The position numbers and the translations under genes are program-made. Positions 41,156 through 49,455 of a stretch of 64,000 bases of DNA are shown one piece after another (position 1 is the stretch's first letter; every line of letters starts with the position of its first letter). Origin of the DNA: Aspidiotus rigidus. Lineage: Eukaryota > Arthropoda > Insecta > Hemiptera > Diaspididae. The DNA is taken from contig JAVHKY010000013.1 of NCBI GenBank assembly GCA_035079385.1, positions 16,366,001 through 16,430,000 on the forward strand, in the 5' to 3' direction. The notes beneath the pieces are model-generated. The model worked only from the letters and a program-made list of their open reading frames with translations, made no database searches and was not told where the DNA came from.

Positions 41156-41824
41156 TCAAAACGCAGTGTCTGGTATTTCACTTACTACTTGTTCTAACAT
41201 TTCTTGGGAAAAAACACTCGCATAACGAATATTTACACGAAATTTCATACCAGTTTTACGGCTAATTAGAAATATATACAATTTATCCAAGACGTTACCA
41301 CGCGCTTGAAAGTATAAATCACCCGGCTTAAATTTTCTATCAACTCTTGAGCCAAAACTGTCAATGTACGAAACAATGGTCTCGTTGGTTTCTTGATCGA
41401 TGTAAATAAATCCCACAAAATTTTTTAAAGGCAGACAGGTCATAAAATGAGTTCCGATCAAAGTTACGGTCGTCAAGGTAGTGTATAAAACATCGTCCAT
41501 AGATATAATGTCGTTCATTTGACCCGCGATAGCACTTGAGATGACTAGGACTGAGAAAGGAATCAAGAGTCGTTTAACACCGGTGAACGAGGCAAATTGT
41601 ACTATGCCGTCGTATTTGTAGCACTGTAAGGCATGTGGAAACTTATTGTAGATTGTTGGGAAAGGAAGATCGGGTATTTTCGAGGGAGGTAATCCCGAGT
41701 CTCTAGGCTCCGGAAGACCAGAGGTTCCTGAGGATAATCGAATACAAGACGTTCGATGCCAAATTCTGAACTTTGAGCTGGACAAAATTGAAGAACGAAG
41801 AGCATATGAATAAACCGATAACAT
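41156..41824 (-). CDS. TMEM186-like mitochondrial membrane protein
   Basis: A single-exon gene of 222 residues. The ATG at 41824 is chosen because the longer frame has no upstream ATG. The N-terminus is basic and Ser-rich without acidic residues for about 40 positions, as in a mitochondrial targeting peptide. Two hydrophobic segments follow (about residues 82-100, LLIPFSVLVISSAIAG, and about 110-130, TVTLIGTHFMTCLPL). Next comes FVGFIYIDQ and a soluble C-terminal part. This architecture and the GFIYID block fit TMEM186, an assembly factor of the respiratory complex I membrane arm. The family assignment rests on architecture and short similarity only. It is tail to tail with IFT22, 385 bp apart. 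Confidence 0.6.
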   Translation of the reverse strand: MLSVYSYALRSSILSSSKFRIWHRTSCIRLSSGTSGLPEPRDSGLPPSKIPDLPFPTIYNKFPHALQCYKYDGIVQFASFTGVKRLLIPFSVLVISSAIAGQMNDIISMDDVLYTTLTTVTLIGTHFMTCLPLKNFVGFIYIDQETNETIVSYIDSFGSRVDRKFKPGDLYFQARGNVLDKLYIFLISRKTGMKFRVNIRYASVFSQEMLEQVVSEIPDTAF

Positions 41825-42137
41825 TATGAATGAATTCGTCGACACTCCAGGCTCACTGAAGAAGAGAAGTTAATAGATTCACATCTTTGAAAACATTTAC
41901 CAATACCGTTTCAAATGAATATAACCAGGAACGAAATACGAATACGAAAAGGAAAGAAATCGGTGAAGAAGAGGTCGAAGGAAAAACACAAGCCCTTATC
42001 AGTAAGTTATCACTATCAGTAAACCTTGTTCTTTGTTGTTTTTTTTTTGAATGGCATGACGTGAGTTTGTGACGACTGGGACCGGGCAGCGCTAGCATCG
42101 TGTTTTTACATGAAAGAAATTAATTTTCCGCTCTTCA

Positions 42138-42221
42138 ATTTTGTTTCCCATAACTCCCAAGTGAGGACCTATTTTTACAATTTTGTTTCCCATAACTCAC
42201 AAGTGAGGACCTATTTTTACA
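42138..42221 (+). repeat. 42-bp tandem duplication at the left edge of an inverted-repeat element
   Basis: Two units (42138-42179 and 42180-42221) differ by one base. Each runs from attttgtttcccataactc to gaggacctatttttaca. The duplicated sequence includes the outer part of the left inverted arm of the element at 42203-42477. Confidence 0.85.
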
Positions 42222-42477
42222 AAGGGCGTCCGTGGAGAAAAATTCGTCACAGAAAAATCAGTTTGAAGTTTCAGCTCAAAATATCTCCAAAGTAGAGAGA
42301 TTCTTGAAAATAGGATAGTGAACAACCTTTTCGTTTTCGCTGAGATGAAAAAAACATGGGTGAAAAAAAAAAAAAATTATAAAAGATAGTTTATGATCTA
42401 AAACGCGCAAAAATTGAGGTCTCCGCAAAAAGGGCGTCCGACAGACTCACGCCCTTTTTACAGATATAGGTCCTCAC
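42203..42477. mobile_element. Inverted-repeat element (MITE-like)
   Basis: gtgaggacctatttttacaa...gggcgt at 42203-42229 is mirrored by acgccc...ttttacagatataggtcctcac at 42449-42477 with small indels. It is about 275 bp, non-coding, with an internal A-rich stretch. Confidence 0.65.
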
Positions 42478-42489
42478 GTACCATTGACT

Positions 42490-43852
42490 ATAATATTACT
42501 TCGCTATAAAATACGACAGGTGATTGTAATACTGTGGAGGTTTGGTTATTTATATTTTTTTAAATCGTATTTTACAATGTGAGAAATCAGGGCAAAGTGG
42601 ATGCGAAACAAGCTTACCCTGACAAAGAAATTACGAGAAAAAGTAAAATTTTTTATCCTAAAAATGGGTCAAATATTTCGTCATCACCTGAAAGATGAGA
42701 AATACGGGAAAAATTGGATTTCTATTTTTCGGTGTTATTGGAAATGTTGAAAAACTAGGTTGCGGCGTTGCGCTATAGAGAAAGGCAAGTGCGACAAGAT
42801 CCTTTTTTATTTTGAAAATGAATAAGTAACTTATTCTATAAAATCTATAAGTGTGCTATGTATTTCAAGTGTGAGAATTTTGAAAAAATGTTATTTAAAA
42901 AAATGGTGAAATATTCTATAATCGCGCTAAGAATTTTGAGTGTTGGGAATTGTGGGAAAAATTTTATTTATTCTATTTTTTAATATTATTATTGGGAAAT
43001 AATAAAAAAGTAGTTGTACCATAAGAGTCAACTGCAGTAGAAAGAATTTTGAACATAATTACATAAAGAAGTGATGAATTTTTTTAAATTTTAGAAGTAA
43101 TGGAAAATATTGAAAAAGTAGGTCGTGTGATAGAGAAAAATCAAGTGCACTAGAATGAATAGGGTTAAAGAAGAGATGATGGGAATTTGATACAAAAGAT
43201 GAAAATTTTTGAACTACATGAGAACAACAAAAGGGTAAAATGATTCGTATTTGTTTTAAAAATATCAACCTGGCTGTATTGGAGATGCCATTCATTGAAA
43301 ATCATTACCTAATCCTTCGGTTTCCTTTTTTTTTTTTTTTTTTTTTTTAGTACGCAAACCGGAGACAAAATATTTGCCATACCCTGTACTTCACAAAAAT
43401 ATAGGCTACGACAGAGTAAGTCCGCACGTGTGGAATATGAAGTACATGCTGAGGTTTTTAAAGCGACCGATGAGACTCGATGAGACTCGAAATTTTACAG
43501 AAAAGAGAAAGGTAGGGTCTTCTAGCATTGAATATCTAGACCTTTCACAACAGGGGGCACCTTAAGGTTGGATATAATAGAAAAAAAAGAGTATGCCTGT
43601 TGGTTAAATGAATGAATTGCAAGGATCAGCAACCGCGCTAGCCGGACCGGCTACTCTCATCAAAAAAATGAACTGAGAAAGAGAAAGTAGCGGATTGCGA
43701 CGAGCGAGAAGGATAGAGGGGAAAAAGGGAGAATTCATCTCTATAGAAATGAAAAATTAATACGTCTTTCGCCCTGTCGAACAGAGAATTACCTCTAAAA
43801 CTTGCTGAAACACGACGCTAGACGACGCCGCCGAAAAATGAAAATAGCGTGA
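42490..43852. other. No gene seen
   Basis: AT-rich, with A/T homopolymer runs including a T tract of about 23 nt near 43328-43350. No coding signal recognised. Confidence 0.4.
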
Positions 43853-43991
43853 CTATAGTCTGTCCGCAAATAGAATGGGTCACGTAAACAAACCCGCGAC
43901 CCGCTTTCATGCAAAAAAAATTGATTACGATGCGAGGAAGCGGTTCGCGGGTTTGCTTACGTGACCCATTCTATTTGCGGACAGACTATAG
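43853..43991. repeat. Long hairpin, 54-bp arms
   Basis: The left arm (43853-43906) starts ctatagtctgtccgcaaata and the right arm (43938-43991) is its inverse with very few mismatches, around a loop of about 31 bp. The arms are GC-richer than the surroundings (gggtcacgtaa, acccgcg). It could be a foldback transposon or a source of structured RNA. No second copy was seen in the window. Confidence 0.85.
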
Positions 43992-44300
43992 GAGTGTAGG
44001 TGTAGTTAGCTAACAGGGTATTAATGAAACATCCATCGGGTAACCCTGCATGAACTCATCGTTCTGGAATTCGCATTATATTTTTTTGTTCTGTTTGTGT
44101 TCACGAACTGCGTACACTACCACCACTCATTAGAGTTGGTAGAATCCACTGTACACAGGTCCGTCCCAACCAGTTTCTATTCACGACTTTTAGATCGGTG
44201 TATGAATCAGTAATTTCACTCGTGAGATTTCCTTTTGAAATTGACGAATACATTTTATAAAGTCGACCGATCGGCGATAAGTCTTATCGAATTCATTCGA

Positions 44301-44605
44301 ATGAGTATCTCAATCTACTTCATTGTTACTATTACAATTGCTGTTGGTATGTAAACTTTCGAGGTTCAAAGTACACTTAGAAGGAGTTCAACAATTCAAA
44401 TTTCTGAATGTTTGTGTATGTCTAGGTACAATTGTATTTCTTGAGATGTGTCCTTTCTCGCACTAGCATTCGCTATTGTATTGTAGACATCACGAGTTGT
44501 CAAAGTGTTGCTTCAAATGGTGCTATTCAGCTGAGTCCTCTTCGGAATACTTACGACGTCTTCATTTTACAAGAATCCGGTTCTGCTTATCAATACGAAC
44601 ATTAA
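44301..44605 (+). CDS. Candidate small secreted peptide (two exons)
   Basis: Exon 1 (44301-44346) reads MSISIYFIVTITIAV, a compact hydrophobic signal-peptide-like stretch, and ends at a good donor (G|gtatgt). Exon 2 (44487-44605) follows a pyrimidine-containing acceptor (gtattgtag) and keeps the frame to a TAA, giving 54 residues. A ttttataaag box lies about 45 bp upstream of the ATG. A degenerate copy of exon 2 and its downstream sequence occurs at about 44873-45110, with ESGSA conserved. I do not recognise the family. The n-region has no Lys or Arg, which weakens the signal-peptide reading. It could be chance. Confidence 0.28.
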
Positions 44606-45110
44606 ATTCGAAGTCTGTCAATTTATGAGTTGATCTTGAGAAAGATTTGTCACAATATCGCTTTCTGGTAACTATAAATTCTTCATTTAATTCGTATCAT
44701 GAGTGTAATCTGTCAAAATGTGTGTCTGGAGCTACTAAGAGTACTCAAGTGACAAAACCGGTCCTATGGACAGATGAAAAATTTCAGAAATTTCTTCTAT
44801 ATAATTTAATTTTCAGTACTTACAAATCCGTTCTCGAACTAACATTTGTAATTATTGCATCGTAAACGATTCACGAATTGTCGTGGTGTGATTCTTCTTC
44901 GGAATACGGCGTCTTTCAACAAGAATCCGGTTCAGCTAATCGATACGAAATTTAAATTTGAAGTCTATCAATTTATGAATTAGTCTTGAGGAAAATTCGT
45001 CGCAATCGCTTATGGTAACTATCAGCTTACTTTTCATTTAATTCGTATTATGAGTGTCATGTAATATGTGGGTGTCTGAAGCACTAAATTAAGTGCTCAA
45101 GAAAGACAAA
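44491..45110 (+). repeat. Degenerate direct duplication, about 240-260 bp units
   Basis: Sequence from 44491 (acgagttgtc...) to about 44750 recurs at about 44873-45110 (acgaattgtc...). Shared words include aagaatccggttc, gaagtct.tcaatttatga and tttaattcgtat.atgagtgt. The second unit has accumulated many changes. It covers exon 2 of the small peptide candidate. Confidence 0.7.
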
Positions 45111-46465
45111 GCCGGTTCAATTTGAACTCTTCGTCTGTTCTATTCAATTTTTTGGATACATAACTATAAGAGCTATCTTTACTCCGATAGCGTAAGCCTA
45201 GCTATTTCACCTGCGATGGAACATTTAATTAAGGAAACAGGAAAGGTATGAGTTTATTTCAATGTCTATAATTTTTTATCAAAACGGAGTTGCAGAAGAG
45301 ACCCTTGGCCCATCAATTATTTTGAATAATTATCGCATTCGGGCCTCATTTATTCGCTTACCACATCCTCATCGTGCGTATAAAGATACTATAATTTTTT
45401 ATCGACAAAAAATGTTCTATACTATATCAAATTACGCCACGTCCTCTTTTCCGGAAATTACGTAGGTATCAAATTAATGTCATCATTTTGCCACGCTTGG
45501 ATATTGTTTTCTTTCCTTCGCTATTGACATCGTTGACCTGATTGGACTCAATTATCTGTGGACTCGACTAATATTTTCCTTATCTTTGATCAAAGTTGAA
45601 TAAGGTACCTATGGAAATGATACTCCACCTAGAATCGAGCCAACGTTCTATAATGAAACTCTTCTTTTAGTATTTCTGAGCTCTCTAATTATACTTCTTT
45701 TTTTTTTTGTCTCTTAATTCCACTCTTCGATAATTTTTAACAAAGTTGCGAAGTTGCCAAATGTAGTACCGTCTATGAGTTCGTTTATTGAAATTTATTT
45801 ACCGCGAACGTTGAGTAGGTAATTCCTTTTTAATCTCTCTCAGAAAAATAAGAATTTATTATTTTTCAATTTTATTTGTAAAAATATGTACATTGTTTTT
45901 TGAGATTCCAAAATTGTAAAAATCTCATTATTTGCAAAGATAAGCACTGTATGTATTTGTTTCTCATATCTTCACTCTTGTGAGTTCGAATTCACGCGAG
46001 TGTACCTGAAAAGCCGAGACTGTCTAATCCTATAGCGTGAAATATGCTCTAGCACTTTTTGTATTCCAATTGTGGACTCATTATAGACAAAACTCCTTTA
46101 AAAAAAAAGAATCGGGAAATCTTGTATAAATTTTAAAAATAATGTCCACGATTATGAATTCCTTTGAAAACAATCTCTCCTGTAACTCGAGTAATTTATT
46201 GTGCCTTTCAACTCGATATTTCAATAATTTCTCAATCATTTACTTTAGTATCGTATTTTCGGTCCTGTTCTCATAGTAATTGTATTTCCTAATTTGTAGC
46301 TCGTATCAAACTTGTGGTCTGGGCCAAAATTTGAAAAACTGAACTGATAGCAATACATTCAGTGGAATCAATTTTAGTTAAATGAAGTAATGTAGGTATT
46401 AAAACGTGATTATACTAATCTTTCTCATTTTCAACTTTTAGGTAGCTCAAATAAACGGTCGGTGA
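45111..46465. other. No gene recognised upstream of the viral-type ATPase
   Basis: Sequence between the duplication and the ATPase. Possible splice acceptors lie at 46441 (tttcaacttttag) and 46479 (ccagaatacag), so a spliced 5' UTR for the ATPase is possible. No viral capsid, polymerase, integrase or protease reading was seen. Confidence 0.35.
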
Positions 46466-46534
46466 CCACCAGAATACAGTGATGACAAATTTCGTCCGCG
46501 TTTCAAAATATTAAAGTTCAAACTCGTGGAGCTG

Positions 46535-47779
46535 ATGGCTGCATTAGGAGAGGCGAAGATGAATTCGATGACTGTACCAGGAGAGACGAAAATGAATTCG
46601 GTGACTGCATCGGGAGGGACGAAAATAAATTCGATGGCTGCATCAGGAGAAGTGAGAATGAATTCGATGATTGCACCAGGAGAGACGAAAGTGAATTCGA
46701 TGAATGTACCAGGAGAAACGAAAATGAATTCGGTGACTGCATCGGGAGAGACGAAAATAAATTCGATGGCTGCATCAGGAGAAGTGAAAATTAATTCGAT
46801 AACTGCACCAGGAGAGACGAAAGTGAATTCGATGACTCCATCAGGAGAGATGAAAATGAATTCGATGACTGCGTCAGGAGAAGCGAAAATAAATTCGATG
46901 ACTATATTAGGAGAGAAAAAAATGAATTCAATGACTGCATCTGAAAGGGCGAAGAGGAATGCGAATAGAATCGAGAAACTGAAAAAGTTCGAAAGTACGA
47001 AATTTCTGGAGTACGAAGATACAATTGATTTCAGACATCCGTTCGCTTGTAAATTCCTGGGCAGTAGAGGTAGCGGAAAAACTACATTCCTGATTCATTA
47101 TTTGAATACGGGCGTTTCGGATGATTACGATAATATTATTTGGATTACTACCACAGCCCAACAAAAGATCTTGGAATACGTTCAAGACAAAGATAAAATA
47201 AAATTTCTAAAGCCGGATAAAGCTGTCATCGAAACTCTGTGCACTGACGTTGATAATAATGAACCATCGAAAAAAACTCTCATTCTTTTTGATGACAGCA
47301 TGCTGGAAGAATGCGTCAAGAATAATAAGAAGATTTTAGAATTTTACACCGGGGGCAGGCATAAGGGAATCAGCACCATAAGTCTTGAGCAACATATTTC
47401 CATATCTCATAACGTCGAAAAGGGAAATACTGATTATTATGTGTTATTCCGTTTGAATGATTACGAATCAGTGGATGTATTCAGAAAAAAATTTTGCTGC
47501 GAATATTCGCTAGAAGAATTTATCAAAATATATAACTACTGTCTCGAGCATGATCGTCCATTGATCATAACCTTGAACTCGCTTCCGAAGTACAGATGTA
47601 ATTTTAATGAAGAAATAAGTCTGAGTATTTTCGGAAACGAGCCCAATGGAATCAGAACCACGCGAATTCTCAGATCTACCGATCGTCTCCATAAACTGGA
47701 ACCAGAAGAGGAAAAACGAACCTCATTCATGGATAAGGTTTGTTGTGCTTTTTTCAAGTGTTTTTGCTGTTTCTACTAA
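46535..47779 (+). CDS. A32-like packaging ATPase of viral/Polinton type with 11-residue N-terminal repeats
   Basis: A single intact exon of 414 residues from the first ATG (46535). The frame is open upstream to 46466 but without an earlier ATG. Residues about 5-136 are twelve copies of an 11-residue unit like GETKMNSMTAS. From about residue 160 comes an FtsK-HerA ATPase of the poxvirus A32 / giant virus / Polinton family. It shows HPF just before the Walker A GSRGSGKTT (176-184), the Walker B LILFDD (aspartates 253-254), and a GRHKGIS...EQ block (about 274-283) matching the family's sensor region. In viruses this ATPase drives genome packaging into capsids. The C-terminus is Cys-rich (CCAFFKCFCCF). 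An AATAAA signal lies 338 bp downstream. It is probably an endogenised viral or Polinton gene. No stop or frameshift interrupts it. Confidence 0.85.
   Translation: MAALGEAKMNSMTVPGETKMNSVTASGGTKINSMAASGEVRMNSMIAPGETKVNSMNVPGETKMNSVTASGETKINSMAASGEVKINSITAPGETKVNSMTPSGEMKMNSMTASGEAKINSMTILGEKKMNSMTASERAKRNANRIEKLKKFESTKFLEYEDTIDFRHPFACKFLGSRGSGKTTFLIHYLNTGVSDDYDNIIWITTTAQQKILEYVQDKDKIKFLKPDKAVIETLCTDVDNNEPSKKTLILFDDSMLEECVKNNKKILEFYTGGRHKGISTISLEQHISISHNVEKGNTDYYVLFRLNDYESVDVFRKKFCCEYSLEEFIKIYNYCLEHDRPLIITLNSLPKYRCNFNEEISLSIFGNEPNGIRTTRILRSTDRLHKLEPEEEKRTSFMDKVCCAFFKCFCCFY
46547..46942 (+). repeat. 33-bp in-frame minisatellite, 12 units
   Basis: Tandem 33-bp units (ggagagacgaaaatgaattc core) encode the 11-residue repeats at the start of the A32-like ATPase. 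Every length change is a multiple of three. Units 2-5 and 6-9 are duplicates of one another as a 132-bp higher-order block. Confidence 0.92.
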
Positions 47780-47865
47780 TCTCATTATTTTCTATTTTAA
47801 TGATTTGAATCAGAAAGAAAGTACTTATTTGTATCTCGACTCGATTATCATTTCTATATTACCTG

Positions 47866-48047
47866 ATTACTTTTATATTTTACCTTATTTTTTCTGTCTC
47901 TTTTTGTGATAAGAATTTTTTAGATTTTTTTCTATTTTTTATTCGTATGATGACTACTTTTATACCTAGTTTACCTTATTTTTTTCTGACTCTCTTTGTG
48001 ATAAGAATTTTTTAGACTTTTTCCATTTTTATTCGTATGATGACTGA
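47866..48047 (+). repeat. 91-bp tandem duplication in the ATPase 3' flank
   Basis: Two units share taccttatttttt, tttgtgataagaatttttta and ttattcgtatgatgact. They lie between the ATPase stop codon and the AATAAA. Confidence 0.85.
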
Positions 48048-48116
48048 TTGCATCACGTTTCTGTTAGTGTAGGTATGAATTATGTTTTAGAAACTGTTCT
48101 TTTCTTCCCGCGGTTG

Positions 48117-48126
48117 AATAAATAAA
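48117..48126 (+). terminator. Overlapping AATAAA poly(A) signals
   Basis: aataaataaa follows the ATPase stop codon by 338 bp on the same strand. It could serve as the gene's polyadenylation signal, implying host-type transcription. Confidence 0.4.
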
Positions 48127-48619
48127 GTTCAGTAGTATCTATGAGGTTTTATTGACGATAATTTTTTGCAGTCGAAATGACTTTTGAGGTTCTTGTGGAA
48201 TGAAATATCTATTTGTAATCAAACTAAAACTGAACTACGCGCATGATGACCACAATTTCCAATTCCGTATAACGTGAATATTTTATCGCGTATGATCATT
48301 GAGCTTCAAAATCGTGTGTACTGCCAAAGAAGAGATGTCCACACCAATCACTTTCTATTTTTGTAGGTAAGGTGTACAACTGGCAAAAACTGTCGAATTT
48401 GGAGGCTTGAAATTCAGAATGAAATTTTGAAATTTTACCTCCTATCAAGTTTTTTTTAGAAGAATTATATTTATTTTATGAAGTTCTCATCAATCTGAGA
48501 GAGTTTTCAAAACTGTTGAATCTGTTTTGAATGGTAAATTCTGTTGAAAGTTTTGCAAGGACTCAAAATTTCCCAAAAATATGATTTAGGTTGTTGAATT
48601 TGAATACGGGTACGCTTGA

Positions 48620-48749
48620 ACCCTTTTTAGCCAAACCCAACCAAGCGACATGATAACGATCTGGCAAAAAGGAGAACCTTCGATTATAGTAAAGGAACAT
48701 TTCTCTAGATTTTTGTCATGTCGCTTGGTTGGGTTTGGCTAAATAGGGT
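48620..48749. mobile_element. MITE, family B, intact copy
   Basis: Arms of about 34 bp at 48620-48653 (accctttttagccaaaccca...) and 48716-48749 are inverted with one mismatch. The internal gataacgatctgg...gtaaaggaacattt block matches the damaged copy at 6557-6664. It is 130 bp and non-coding. Confidence 0.8.
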
Positions 48750-49043
48750 CCATTTTATTCAGTTTTGGCTTTTCCAAAATACACGAATTCGGAAATCCCG
48801 CGAATGTATCTGGGCGCGTAAGGGAAGACAGGATAGAAATGAAATCATTGAAACCTCAGCCCAAAGATTTTTCTCATAAATCTATAATATGAAAAGAAAA
48901 TTGGACCTGGACGAGACATCCTGAGTGCGAGTGCGACACTAGCGCTCCACATCACTGTGACTCAAACTTTTTTTTTATTTTTGGTGATCTACTCGGTACA
49001 CACTCTATTATGTCTAATTTTTTGTTGCTCTATGAAGCTTACG

Positions 49044-49274
49044 TCAATTTGACAATATAAGCATGTAGCCTACATCGTCGTATTGCGTGGTGTTGAATTT
49101 CGTCTTGATTATCGGAAACACGACTATTCTTTCCGGTCTAAATTTTCGATTGTCAATTTTCCTGGCAAGATATATTCCAGCTCCCACTGTCAGAAGAGGC
49201 TTCATCAGGTAAGTGAACTTCTGTACTACCCTTACTATATCATCAATTTTCAGATGAGGAAATTTCGATGCCAT
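49044..49274 (-). CDS. Small membrane protein, divergent from RRN3
   Basis: An uninterrupted 76-residue frame from ATG at 49274 (MASKFPHLKIDD). It has one hydrophobic helix-like stretch (LMKPLLTVGAGIYLA, about residues 23-37) followed by a basic segment (RKIDNRKFRPER). Single-span proteins of this size with a basic flank are common in the mitochondrial inner membrane, but I do not recognise the family. Its ATG is 181 bp from the RRN3 ATG on the other strand, a spacing typical of divergent housekeeping pairs. It could still be a chance frame or an exon of a longer gene. Confidence 0.45.
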   Translation of the reverse strand: MASKFPHLKIDDIVRVVQKFTYLMKPLLTVGAGIYLARKIDNRKFRPERIVVFPIIKTKFNTTQYDDVGYMLILSN

Positions 49275-49455
49275 GTGGTTTCACGTCGCACCGATTCAGT
49301 AAAATTATAACCTAGATTTCGCTCTCTTAAGCTACAATGTATTTTTAGAAATATTCCTGTATCGTATATTGCATTAAATTTGCTGTCCTAGGATTGAAGT
49401 TGACGCTTCGAAATGATGATCCGTATATCTGGTGACGTTGACGAATAGTACAATA

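Noticed and set aside
41602..41805. 67-codon minus-strand frame overlapping the TMEM186-like gene
   Set aside because: It is a shifted frame of the same gene without any domain.
45960..46000. Palindromic gagttcgaattcac resembling a tRNA T-arm
   Set aside because: No acceptor, D or anticodon stems could be folded around it by eye.
46518..46775. Minus-strand 85-codon repetitive frame (Ser/Leu/Asn-rich)
   Set aside because: It is the mirror of the 33-bp minisatellite that encodes the ATPase N-terminus. The plus frame continues into a full ATPase domain, while the minus frame has no context.
44373..48200. Possibility that a whole Polinton or virus surrounds the A32-like ATPase
   Set aside because: No capsid, protease, integrase or polymerase reading and no long terminal inverted repeats were found within several kb on either side.
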